Assembly (NCBI RefSeq): GCF_027118995.1
Contig: NZ_CP098242.1
Coordinates: forward strand, 2,457,001 to 2,521,000
Direction of reading: 5' to 3'
Length of the DNA: 64,000 nt
From: Oxalobacter vibrioformis
GTDB taxonomy: Bacteria; Pseudomonadota; Gammaproteobacteria; Burkholderiales; Burkholderiaceae_D
Position 1 is the stretch's first letter. Each line of letters begins with the position of its first letter. Of this stretch, positions 22,452-28,461 are shown piece after piece. The position numbers and the translations under genes are program-made. A model generated the notes under the pieces. That model was not told the origin of the DNA and ran no database searches. It saw nothing but the letters and a program-made list of their open reading frames with translations.

Positions 22452-22622
22452 GTGAGGATAGACCTGGAGAGGCTTCTTAGCAGGGCCAAGTTTTATTGGA
22501 GTCACGGGGAGCCTCTCCCTGTTGATATTCACACCAACCTTCTTGGACTAGGCGTAGATGTTTCAGCGGCTGAGGAGGAGTACCACCAACGAAAGGAAAA
22601 CACACAAACACATGGGCAATAA
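22452..22622 (+). CDS. Small phage protein, 56 residues
   Basis: GTG 22452 follows the preceding stop by three bases with GAGGTGACC upstream. The product (start VRIDLERLLSRAKFYW) overlaps the SSB start by 11 bases. It is short and has no known family. The overlaps on both sides and the absence of any stop in this dense region support it as a real gene. Confidence 0.5.
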   Translation: MRIDLERLLSRAKFYWSHGEPLPVDIHTNLLGLGVDVSAAEEEYHQRKENTQTHGQ

Positions 22623-23307
22623 AAAAGTTAAGTATGAAAAAGTCACAACGCCTGAAGGTGATTTCAGCTACCCAAAGCTGGGCGAGCCGGACACCAAGTT
22701 TAAATCTCAAGGGGAGTATTCAGTAACCCTTGTGCTCCCTTCAGATGTCGCTCAGCCACTCATTGAAAAAGTTGACGCTGTAGCTCAACAATCGTTTGAG
22801 GATGCCAAGGCCGAGCTTGAAAAGCAGCTTGAGGCTGAGAAAGATGGGAAGAAGAAAGGTCCCATGAAGAAACGTTTGGAGAGCCTTAAGCTGGCTTCTC
22901 CGGCTTATAAAGATTGTTACGATGATGATGGCAATCCTAATGGGAACATTGCCTTCCGATTCAAGATGAACGCTTCTTATCAGAACCGGAAAACTCAGGC
23001 CACCGTTACACAGCGTCCCAAAATCTTTGATGCTAAGGGTGTTGAGCTTAAGAACCCTCCAGACATCTGGGGAGGAACCAGAGGCTGTGTTGCTGGACAG
23101 ATTTCCCCATACTATGTGCCAGGAACAGGGGAGGCTGGAGCATCCCTGAAGCTGTCTGCTGTTCAGATCATTGCCCTTAGCAATGGGTCCTCTGGAGGCG
23201 CATCTTCATACGGCTTTGGAGTGAAAGACGGCTACGAAGCTGAGGACGATGAGCCACCTACAGCGGCTCCCATGAGTGACCCCTCAGATGAGGACATCGA
23301 CTTCTAA
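22612..23307 (+). CDS. Single-stranded DNA-binding protein (gp2.5-like)
   Basis: The 231-residue length matches T7 gp2.5 (232). ATG 22612 has AAAGGAAAA upstream. The OB-fold part includes DFSYPKLGEPDTKFKSQG and DIWGGTRGCVAGQISPYYVPG, which resembles the family. The last 20 residues are acidic and end in DEDIDF, like the gp2.5 tail whose terminal phenylalanine contacts polymerase and helicase. Residues 65-95 are a charged Lys/Glu-rich insertion. Confidence 0.88.
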   Translation: MGNKKVKYEKVTTPEGDFSYPKLGEPDTKFKSQGEYSVTLVLPSDVAQPLIEKVDAVAQQSFEDAKAELEKQLEAEKDGKKKGPMKKRLESLKLASPAYKDCYDDDGNPNGNIAFRFKMNASYQNRKTQATVTQRPKIFDAKGVELKNPPDIWGGTRGCVAGQISPYYVPGTGEAGASLKLSAVQIIALSNGSSGGASSYGFGVKDGYEAEDDEPPTAAPMSDPSDEDIDF

Positions 23308-23727
23308 GTGGCAACTGGAAGAAACTTTAAATACCTGCGGGGGCGAGCTAATGGCTACAGGTCTGGACTAGAAGAAAGACTGGACGAGCAGCTCAAGGCC
23401 GCAGGTATTGATGCCAAGTATGAGGGAGGGAAACTTGAGTACACCTCCCCGCCACAAAAACACACCTATACATGGGACTTCCAGCTCCCTAATGGGATCA
23501 TCATTGAATCAAAAGGCTGGCTTCAAATTGAGGATCGCAAAAAGCACCTCCTGATAAAGGCCCAGCATCCTGAGCTAGACATCCGCTTCGTTTTCCAACG
23601 TTCAGCAGCTCCTATTTATAAGGGTAGTCCAACTACTTATGCCAAGTGGTGTGAGAAGAATGGGTTCCTGTATGCAGACAAGGAGATACCAGCGGCTTGG
23701 CTCAAAGAGAAAAAGAAAGGAAAGTAA
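23308..23727 (+). CDS. Endonuclease I, Holliday junction resolvase (gp3-like)
   Basis: The enzyme cuts branched DNA before packaging and helps degrade host DNA. The 139-residue product begins at GTG 23308, directly after the SSB stop. Active-site positions align with T7 E20, D55, E65 and K67 as E22 (SGLEERLDEQL), D57 (TYTWDFQLPNG), E67 and K69 (IIIESKGW). LLIKAQHPELDIRFVF and YKGSPTTY are also conserved. Confidence 0.95.
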   Translation: MATGRNFKYLRGRANGYRSGLEERLDEQLKAAGIDAKYEGGKLEYTSPPQKHTYTWDFQLPNGIIIESKGWLQIEDRKKHLLIKAQHPELDIRFVFQRSAAPIYKGSPTTYAKWCEKNGFLYADKEIPAAWLKEKKKGK

Positions 23728-24035
23728 TGTGTAATTTCACACTTGTAGGGGAACCAAGACAGGTGTTTCGTAAATCAGAGGAGCACATTCAGGTAATCCC
23801 TATGCAGGTTCCTGTGGCCGGTCAGCGGAAGAACTTCCACAACGCTGATGTATGTATAGCCCTCCATGAAGTTGACCTGACAGACGCTACAGGCTATGTG
23901 GAGGTGAGCCAGCTTTCGGACCCAGCAGAGCGTGTGCTGATGTGGCTGAACAGCTCAGACGCTAAGCAGCTCTCGGACTACTTTGGAGAGCTCTCCAACC
24001 ACCTTAAGAACGCTGAGGCTTGTGCGAAAGATTAA
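23727..24035 (+). CDS. Hypothetical phage protein, 102 residues
   Basis: ATG 23727 overlaps the endonuclease stop by one base and has AAGGAAAG upstream. The product has strand-rich sequence (GEPRQVFRKSEEHIQVIPMQVPV, LHEVDLTDATGYVEV) and a helical end. It overlaps the lysozyme start by 14 bases. The function is unknown. Confidence 0.65.
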   Translation: MCNFTLVGEPRQVFRKSEEHIQVIPMQVPVAGQRKNFHNADVCIALHEVDLTDATGYVEVSQLSDPAERVLMWLNSSDAKQLSDYFGELSNHLKNAEACAKD

Positions 24036-24456
24036 CCACATAGTCATTCATTGCTCCGCTACGCGCCCGTCCCAGGACACTTCTGCTGCTGATATTGATC
24101 GTATGCATAGGGGGCGAGGCTGGCTTGGTATTGGATACCACTACGTTATTAAAAGAGATGGCACCGTTGAAACAGGTAGGCCACTTGAAAAGCCCGGTGC
24201 CCACGTAGAAGGCCACAACGCTTACTCCATTGGTATTTGTCTGTCGGGTGGCGTAGCGGAGGATGGAAAGACTCCAGAAATGAACTACACCAAGAAGCAG
24301 TTCAATGCTCTTGAGGACATTATGTCAGAGCTTACCCAAAGATTCCCTAAGGCTGAAGTGCTGGGCCATAGGGACTTCAAGGGCGTAAAGAAAGCCTGTC
24401 CATGCTTTGATGTCCGGGAGTGGTTCTCAACTTTGAAAGGGCCAAAGAAAAACTAA
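24022..24456 (+). CDS. N-acetylmuramoyl-L-alanine amidase (T7 lysozyme, gp3.5-like)
   Basis: T7 lysozyme cuts the amide bond of peptidoglycan and also inhibits the phage RNA polymerase. The start is GTG 24022, giving 144 residues. Zinc ligands correspond to H10 (IVIHCSAT), H116 (LGHRDF) and the Cys of KKACPCFDV (C126); Y41 and K124 match T7 Y46 and K128. A second Cys replaces the Gly in the usual CPGF. It sits, as in T7, behind endonuclease I. Confidence 0.93.
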   Translation: MRKINHIVIHCSATRPSQDTSAADIDRMHRGRGWLGIGYHYVIKRDGTVETGRPLEKPGAHVEGHNAYSIGICLSGGVAEDGKTPEMNYTKKQFNALEDIMSELTQRFPKAEVLGHRDFKGVKKACPCFDVREWFSTLKGPKKN

Positions 24457-24480
24457 AGGGACCGCTTCTGGTCCCCTTTA
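24454..24480 (+). terminator. Hairpin after the lysozyme gene
   Basis: TAAAGGGACC and GGTCCCCTTTA pair around GCTTCT with one bulged C. There is no T run, so an RNase III-type processing stem or weak terminator is possible. Confidence 0.5.
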
Positions 24481-24574
24481 GTCCACATTAAATGTAGTCC
24501 AAAACAGCCTGAACGATGGTCGCCAGTGCTGTTATGAATTGCCAATCAACATGTATTTCAACATTAAATTTTAA

Positions 24575-24717
24575 GACCCCTTCTCAAGTGGTAGTAATGC
24601 AGCGGAACGGGTACTAGCCGCTCCTTTGCACAGAGCATGGCACACCTTACGTGTACCTCCTGAACATCTGGCAGATACAGCCTGCCAGCATCCACTAGTC
24701 CTACAAGAAAAGGGGTC
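24575..24717 (+). ncRNA. Candidate structured non-coding RNA, about 143 nt
   Basis: No coding frame is visible from 24457 to 24810. Within it, GACCCCTT (24575-24582) pairs with AAGGGGTC (24710-24717), AGTGG (24587-24591) with CCACT (24692-24696), and three hairpins lie inside: AGCGG/CCGCT (24601-24622), ACAC/GTGT with flanking GG/CC (24639-24657), and CTGGCAG/CTGCCAG (24668-24688). The nested set forms a closed multi-branch fold. An intrinsic terminator follows at 24755-24780. It is not a tRNA and I do not recognise the family. The pairing was done by eye. Confidence 0.5.
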
Positions 24718-24747
24718 GAAAGTATCGGCAGTTTATCACCTAAATAC

Positions 24748-24780
24748 CACCCAAGGGGAGCCCAAAGAGGCTCCTCTTTT
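24748..24780 (+). terminator. Intrinsic terminator overlapping a promoter-like motif (copy e)
   Basis: GGGGAGCC (24755-24762) pairs with GGCTCCTC (24769-24776) and TTTT follows. The same bases, starting CACCCAAGGGGAGCC at 24748, match the phage promoter motif at most positions but carry GCCC in place of the ACACT core. I read it mainly as a terminator; promoter activity is doubtful. Confidence 0.6.
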
Positions 24781-24810
24781 CATTCGTAGATATTCATAGG
24801 AGAACACTGA

Positions 24811-25449
24811 ATGACAAGTAAAGAAAACAAGAAGTATGTGTTGCTGAAAGACGACACTAAAAAGACTTGGGACGGCAAGACCCTCTACCGAGTTAAGGCC
24901 CTTGTTGCTATTGGACTGTTGGTATCCCCAGGCACCCTTGGCGGGTACATCGAATCTGAAAAGAATCTTTCGGTGTCCGGCAATGCGTGGGTGTCCGGCA
25001 ATGCGGAGGTGTACGGCAATGCGCGGGTGTACGGCAATGCGGAGGTGTCCGGCAATGCGCGGGTGTACGGCAATGCGGAGGTGTCCGGCAATGCGCGGGT
25101 GTACGGCAATGCGGAGGTGTCCGGCGATGCGTGGGTGTACGGCAATGCGTGGGTGTCCGGCGATGCGCGGGTGTACGGCAATGCGTGGGTGTCCGGCGAT
25201 GCGCGGGTGTCTAAACGCACAGACATCCAGTGGTTCACTGGAGTTGGCTCCGACCAAGGAACTCTCACAGTATTCCGACAGAAAGATGGAAGCGTGTTCC
25301 TGATACGGGGTTGCTTCGGCGGCACCTTGGAAGAGTTCAAAGCTGCTGTACAGAAAACTCATGGCAACAACCGTTACGGCCAGCATTACAACATGCTCAT
25401 CCAGTCAGTTGAGTTCTGGTTCAACTCAGGAGAGGAGGTCTCGAAATGA
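24811..25449 (+). CDS. Beta-solenoid repeat protein with GNAxV hexapeptides
   Basis: ATG 24811 has AGGAGAA upstream. Residues 1-54 form a conserved cap (TLYRVKALVAIG, GTLGGYIESEKNLS), followed by 13 six-residue repeats of the VxGNAx type, and a folded C-terminal domain (FRQKDGSVFLIRGCF, EEFKAAVQKTHG). Such proteins are common in phages and prophages and should form a left-handed beta helix. Their function is unknown; it may be host-interaction or structural. The repeat DNA is nearly identical between units. It is not obviously part of the T7 core set and lies just after the candidate RNA. Confidence 0.8.
   Translation: MTSKENKKYVLLKDDTKKTWDGKTLYRVKALVAIGLLVSPGTLGGYIESEKNLSVSGNAWVSGNAEVYGNARVYGNAEVSGNARVYGNAEVSGNARVYGNAEVSGDAWVYGNAWVSGDARVYGNAWVSGDARVSKRTDIQWFTGVGSDQGTLTVFRQKDGSVFLIRGCFGGTLEEFKAAVQKTHGNNRYGQHYNMLIQSVEFWFNSGEEVSK
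24973..25206 (+). repeat. Tandem repeat, 13 units of 18 bp
   Basis: Units of the form GTGTMCGGCRATGCGNGG repeat 13 times without a break. The repeats encode VSGNAx/VYGNAx and keep several other frames open on both strands. Copy number could change by slippage without shifting the frame. Confidence 0.95.
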
Positions 25450-25673
25450 ACTTCCTTACAAAACTCTGGAACAAGTTTACTCAGCCTTCCACAAAAGAAC
25501 CTCAGGCACCTTTAGACACCACTCGCTATAACCCCCAGCTTCACCGCCACCTTCCTCGCAAGGTTCGCCGAGCAATGGGCCAGCGGGGTAACTATGGTGC
25601 CAGCCTAAGGGCGCACTGGGATGCCCAAAGACGGGCTGAGATTGAACTGAAGAAACAACTGAAGGCAGCTTGA
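25446..25673 (+). CDS. Hypothetical basic protein, 75 residues
   Basis: ATG 25446 overlaps the preceding stop and has GAGGAGG upstream. The product is basic (LPRKVRRAMGQRGNYG, AQRRAEIELKKQL) with no membrane segment. The function is unknown. Confidence 0.6.
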   Translation: MNFLTKLWNKFTQPSTKEPQAPLDTTRYNPQLHRHLPRKVRRAMGQRGNYGASLRAHWDAQRRAEIELKKQLKAA

Positions 25674-25696
25674 GGCTGAACAAAGGAGAAACTGAA

Positions 25697-25966
25697 ATGT
25701 CACTTTTGAAAATCAAAGAAGAAACCATTGTAAAGAAAACCTTGGAGGTGCCTCAGATAATTGTAACAAGGGCTTCCCGAGCGAAATTACAAATTGCTCC
25801 GGCTGTAGCTAGGGAGGAACTCAGGGTGAAGTTCGGGGAAGCTGGCTTTACAGGGTTAGCTCTCAATCACCAGTACATTACAGCCCAAGATGCCGAAGAA
25901 CTCTCCAAGGTATTCGCTGAGTTGGCTGAAGTTCTCCATAGTGGAACTGTGGTGGAGGCGAAGTGA
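25697..25966 (+). CDS. Hypothetical phage protein, 89 residues
   Basis: I chose ATG 25697 with AAAGGAGAA upstream rather than the earlier in-frame codon at 25670, which would overlap the previous gene. The product has alternating strands and helices (EVPQIIVTRASRAKL, AEELSKVFAELAEVL). Its stop overlaps the next gene's ATG. The function is unknown. Confidence 0.6.
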   Translation: MSLLKIKEETIVKKTLEVPQIIVTRASRAKLQIAPAVAREELRVKFGEAGFTGLALNHQYITAQDAEELSKVFAELAEVLHSGTVVEAK

Positions 25967-26223
25967 TGCCTTCATTTTATAAGGAGTTCCTGCTTCCAGT
26001 TTTTCTTTTTCTTGTGGCTGCTACTTCTATCATCATGGGGATAGCCCGTCTTGGCGTGGGTTATGAATGCGGTGTCTATAAGGAAGCAACAGGACGAGAC
26101 ACAAAAATGTGCTTTATGTCCTGTTTTATCAAAGCCGAGGATGGGAAGTGGTACACATATGATGAGCACAAGTTGTTTCTTGCTGGCGGCAACATGGTTA
26201 TTACTGGGAAGGAAAACAAATGA
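25966..26223 (+). CDS. Small membrane protein, 85 residues
   Basis: ATG 25966 overlaps the previous TGA. Residues 8-27 form one hydrophobic segment (LLPVFLFLVAATSIIMGIA). The rest has three cysteines and is probably periplasmic or cytoplasmic. The function is unknown. Four-base overlaps join it to both neighbours. Confidence 0.6.
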   Translation: MPSFYKEFLLPVFLFLVAATSIIMGIARLGVGYECGVYKEATGRDTKMCFMSCFIKAEDGKWYTYDEHKLFLAGGNMVITGKENK

Positions 26224-26453
26224 TAACTAAAAATGAAGTCAAAGACTGCCTTGGGAATGTCCTGAAGGTGGGCGATAGGATTGCCTATGCCAAGAAGGCC
26301 AGCCGCTATGGGGGCTCTTTCCAGCTCCTTGGAAATGTCATAGAGCTTTTACCAAGGACTGTCCGCTGCACCCGTATGGAGGATGGCCGTGAGTTTATCG
26401 CACGGTTCCCAGGCAACAAGGTAGTCCGCATTGAGGAGGCCAAAGATGTCTGA
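26220..26453 (+). CDS. Hypothetical protein, 77 residues, SH3-like pattern
   Basis: ATG 26220 overlaps the previous stop as ATGA, with AAGGAAA upstream. The sequence (NVLKVGDRIAYAKK, VIELLPRTVRCTRMEDGREFIARFPGNKVVRI) alternates short strands, as in small beta-barrel phage proteins. The function is unknown. Confidence 0.6.
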   Translation: MITKNEVKDCLGNVLKVGDRIAYAKKASRYGGSFQLLGNVIELLPRTVRCTRMEDGREFIARFPGNKVVRIEEAKDV

Positions 26454-26592
26454 AGAAACCCTTCAGTCCTTCGAGGCATGGGCCTTGTGTTACTTCCCAA
26501 AGATCAACCTGAAGAGAAACGAAGCAGGAGCTTATGTTGATCCTGTGGCTGTCCGGGAGTTGAACAACTGGAGGGCTAGACATGGAAACTGA
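26446..26592 (+). CDS. Hypothetical protein, 48 residues
   Basis: The frame starts at ATG 26446 after TTGAGGAGGCC, overlaps the previous gene by eight bases and the next by eleven. It starts MSEETLQSFEAWALCYF and ends WRARHGN. It is too short for family assignment, but the ribosome site is strong. The sequence AAAGATGTCTGA recurs at the starts of the genes at 27937 and 28210, suggesting duplicated gene starts. Confidence 0.5.
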   Translation: MSEETLQSFEAWALCYFPKINLKRNEAGAYVDPVAVRELNNWRARHGN

Positions 26593-26848
26593 AGATCGAA
26601 TGGTCGTCATCCCGCTTTCTGTTCTTCGAGATATACGGGAGGTCCTTGATGGTGAGGAACCAATATATTCGACTGTGGAAGTTGAAGAAAAAGCTGCGGA
26701 GCTGGCTGCGTTCCTGAGTGAGAGATATCTCTATGACCGTATATCTCGCAGAGTATCTCCCATGCTCATAGCATTGGAAAAGAAGTGGCTGGCTTCCCTG
26801 AGAAAGGAAATGAACAACACAGGTTTTAAAAATAAGGAGAAAACTTAA
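26582..26848 (+). CDS. Hypothetical helical protein, 88 residues
   Basis: ATG 26582 lies inside the end of the previous gene. The product is helical with charged ends (RMVVIPLSVLRDIREVL, EEKAAELAAFLSERYLYDRISRR). It ends directly before the RNA ligase TTG start. The function is unknown. Confidence 0.55.
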   Translation: METEDRMVVIPLSVLRDIREVLDGEEPIYSTVEVEEKAAELAAFLSERYLYDRISRRVSPMLIALEKKWLASLRKEMNNTGFKNKEKT

Positions 26849-27424
26849 TTGAGTAATATGGAATCATTCGTTCCCTTCCCCAAACTCCACAGACTCTCCC
26901 GCGAAATTATTATCACCGAAAAGATTGACGGCACCAATGCCCAGGTTCATATCACTGAGGATGGCGACATCTTTGCGGGTTCTCGGAACCGCTACCTGAC
27001 TCCTGAGAATGACAACTATGGTTTCGCTTCGTGGGTCTTAGGAAATAAAGAGGAACTCCTTAAGCTCGGCCCTGGGAGACACTTTGGTGAGTGGTACGGT
27101 CGGGGCATTCAGAGAGGCTATGGGCTGTGTGACAGGTACTTTGCGTTGTTTAACGTTGGCCGCTGGACATCCCTTAAAGAGCTTCCTGAGTGCTGCCTAA
27201 TTGTTCCCATCCTCTACCAAGGGGTGTTCTCTAAGGAAGCTATAGATAATGCCCTGCGCTTTCTTGAAAGAAATGGCTCTTACTTGGCACCGGGGTTTAT
27301 GAATCCTGAGGGAATCGTCATTTACCATAAGGCGGCTGGAGTTGGCTTCAAGAAGCTCCTTGAGAATGACCACCTATCGAAAACTGAAGCTGGACTGAAG
27401 GAGCCAAGTGAGCCAACAAAGTAA
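26849..27424 (+). CDS. RNA ligase (Rnl2-like nucleotidyltransferase)
   Basis: RNA ligases seal 3'-OH/5'-phosphate breaks through a ligase-AMP step. The start is TTG 26849 after AAGGAGAAAACTTAA, giving 191 residues. Motif I is EKIDGTNAQ with the nucleotidyl lysine K25; GDIFAGSRNRYL fits motif Ia and FGEWYGRGIQRGYG motif III; PEGIVIYHK resembles motif IV. Rnl2 is longer (about 330), so the C-terminal domain is absent. There is no DNA ligase in the phage set. It overlaps the kinase gene by 17 bases. Confidence 0.85.
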   Translation: MSNMESFVPFPKLHRLSREIIITEKIDGTNAQVHITEDGDIFAGSRNRYLTPENDNYGFASWVLGNKEELLKLGPGRHFGEWYGRGIQRGYGLCDRYFALFNVGRWTSLKELPECCLIVPILYQGVFSKEAIDNALRFLERNGSYLAPGFMNPEGIVIYHKAAGVGFKKLLENDHLSKTEAGLKEPSEPTK

Positions 27425-27944
27425 AGTAGTTTTCTTGGTTGGCCTTCCATGCAGCGGTAAATCCACATACGTCTCAGAGGAAATGAGTGATCCCATAGTT
27501 ATCAGCTATGACGATATCACGATGTTCCTGGCGAACTCTCTGGGAGTCTCTTACGGTGAGATGTTTCGTCTTGAAACTCGGCACCTTGTCAAAGAAATCG
27601 AGAAGGTCATGTTCTCTACCGCAGTAGAACTTGCGGGATTCCTTGGTAAAGACATTGTGTTTGACAACACCCACATCGGGGAGTTCTCACTCTTTCAGGA
27701 CATCCCTGAAGAGTTCCCTGTGGAAGTCGTTATCTTCAAACCAAACATGGAAGTGTCAATCAAAAGGCTGACTGAAAGGAACGCCAAAGAGGAACTTAAG
27801 TCCGACCAAGCACAACGCAAAGTGGTCCCTCAGAGGGTCCTTGAAAGAATGTTCAATGCATGGCGTGTGAGGAACTTTGCGGTGAACCTTGGAGGCCTTC
27901 AGGAGAGGGCTAAGGTTGTTTATAGGGAGGTTAAAGATGTCTGA
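27408..27944 (+). CDS. Polynucleotide kinase-like P-loop protein
   Basis: The start is GTG 27408. The P-loop GLPCSGKST (K18) and DDITMF, DIVFDNTH and an arginine-rich lid (KRLTERNAKEELK) match the 5'-kinase domain of T4 polynucleotide kinase. At 178 residues it lacks the 3'-phosphatase domain. Beside an RNA ligase it is most likely a 5'-OH kinase for RNA ends. Other zeta-toxin/kinase-like P-loop proteins look similar, so substrate choice rests on context. Confidence 0.8.
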   Translation: MSQQSKVVFLVGLPCSGKSTYVSEEMSDPIVISYDDITMFLANSLGVSYGEMFRLETRHLVKEIEKVMFSTAVELAGFLGKDIVFDNTHIGEFSLFQDIPEEFPVEVVIFKPNMEVSIKRLTERNAKEELKSDQAQRKVVPQRVLERMFNAWRVRNFAVNLGGLQERAKVVYREVKDV

Positions 27945-28197
27945 AGAAAGTCTGTGTCCAAACTGTGTGACCCCTTGGAAATGTAATGGGCCGCATGTAC
28001 ATGACACCCCAGACGCTCTTGCAGGGGAGCTTAGGTCTGTTGGGACTGCCATACAGATTGCCCATAGAGAGGGCCTCCTAGTGGAAGTTATGCACACAGC
28101 CTTGATTCAAATGTTCTCCGAAGGAAGGTACCAAGGGGATTCCACCGCTAGTCTCCATAAAGCGTTGGGAGAGGCTCTTATGGGATGGGATTGTTAA
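27937..28197 (+). CDS. Hypothetical protein, 86 residues, N-terminal Cys/His cluster
   Basis: ATG 27937 overlaps the kinase stop and has GGGAGG upstream. The N-terminus LCPNCVTPWKCNGPHVH may bind metal. The rest is helical (LAGELRSVGTAIQIAHREGLLVEVMHTALIQMF). The function is unknown; the position next to Lar and the RNA-repair genes suggests a counter-defence role, which is inference. Confidence 0.6.
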   Translation: MSEESLCPNCVTPWKCNGPHVHDTPDALAGELRSVGTAIQIAHREGLLVEVMHTALIQMFSEGRYQGDSTASLHKALGEALMGWDC

Positions 28198-28209
28198 AGG
28201 AGGTTAAAG

Positions 28210-28461
28210 ATGTCTGAAGTTGTTCTGAAGCCGTGCCCTTGCTGTGGCTCAGAAGCCAGGTATGAATACAACGATGAACTTGACACCCATGCTGTTTACT
28301 GTGGAAACCACAGGCTGTGTGGTGTAGCGACAACATTCTGGGCTGATGCTGGGGACTGTATTGAAGCATGGAACCGTAGGGTAACTGAAGTCCCTGAAGG
28401 TTACTCAGTGGGATGTACAAAGTGTCAATCCTTTGATGGTTGTAACTGTTGGGGACGATGA
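28210..28461 (+). CDS. Lar-like restriction alleviation protein
   Basis: The 83-residue protein begins LKPCPCCGSEARYEY and continues with YCGNHRLCGVATTFWADAGD and EAWNRR, the zinc-ribbon pattern of Lar family proteins, which relieve type I restriction in lambdoid phages. A further CTKCQ-CNC cluster closes the C-terminus. The start AGGTTAAAGATG copies the upstream gene's start region. Its stop overlaps the primase-helicase ATG. Confidence 0.8.
   Translation: MSEVVLKPCPCCGSEARYEYNDELDTHAVYCGNHRLCGVATTFWADAGDCIEAWNRRVTEVPEGYSVGCTKCQSFDGCNCWGR

Noticed and set aside
24748..24773. Fifth phage promoter copy
   Set aside because: It matches the upstream half of the motif, but the ACACT core is replaced by GCCC and the bases form a standard terminator, so I list it as a terminator.
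24973..25206. CRISPR array
   Set aside because: The units are 18 bp, contiguous and without unique spacers, and they encode a regular hexapeptide repeat.
24736..25386. Minus-strand 216-residue frame across the tandem repeat
   Set aside because: It is a shadow of the 18-bp repeat, which is free of stops in several frames. It has no ribosome site, and the plus-strand product has a conserved cap and C-terminal domain.
26849..27424. Phage DNA ligase
   Set aside because: The motif set (EKIDGTNAQ, GEWYGRGIQ) and the short length fit RNA ligase of the Rnl2 type better, and a kinase gene overlaps it.
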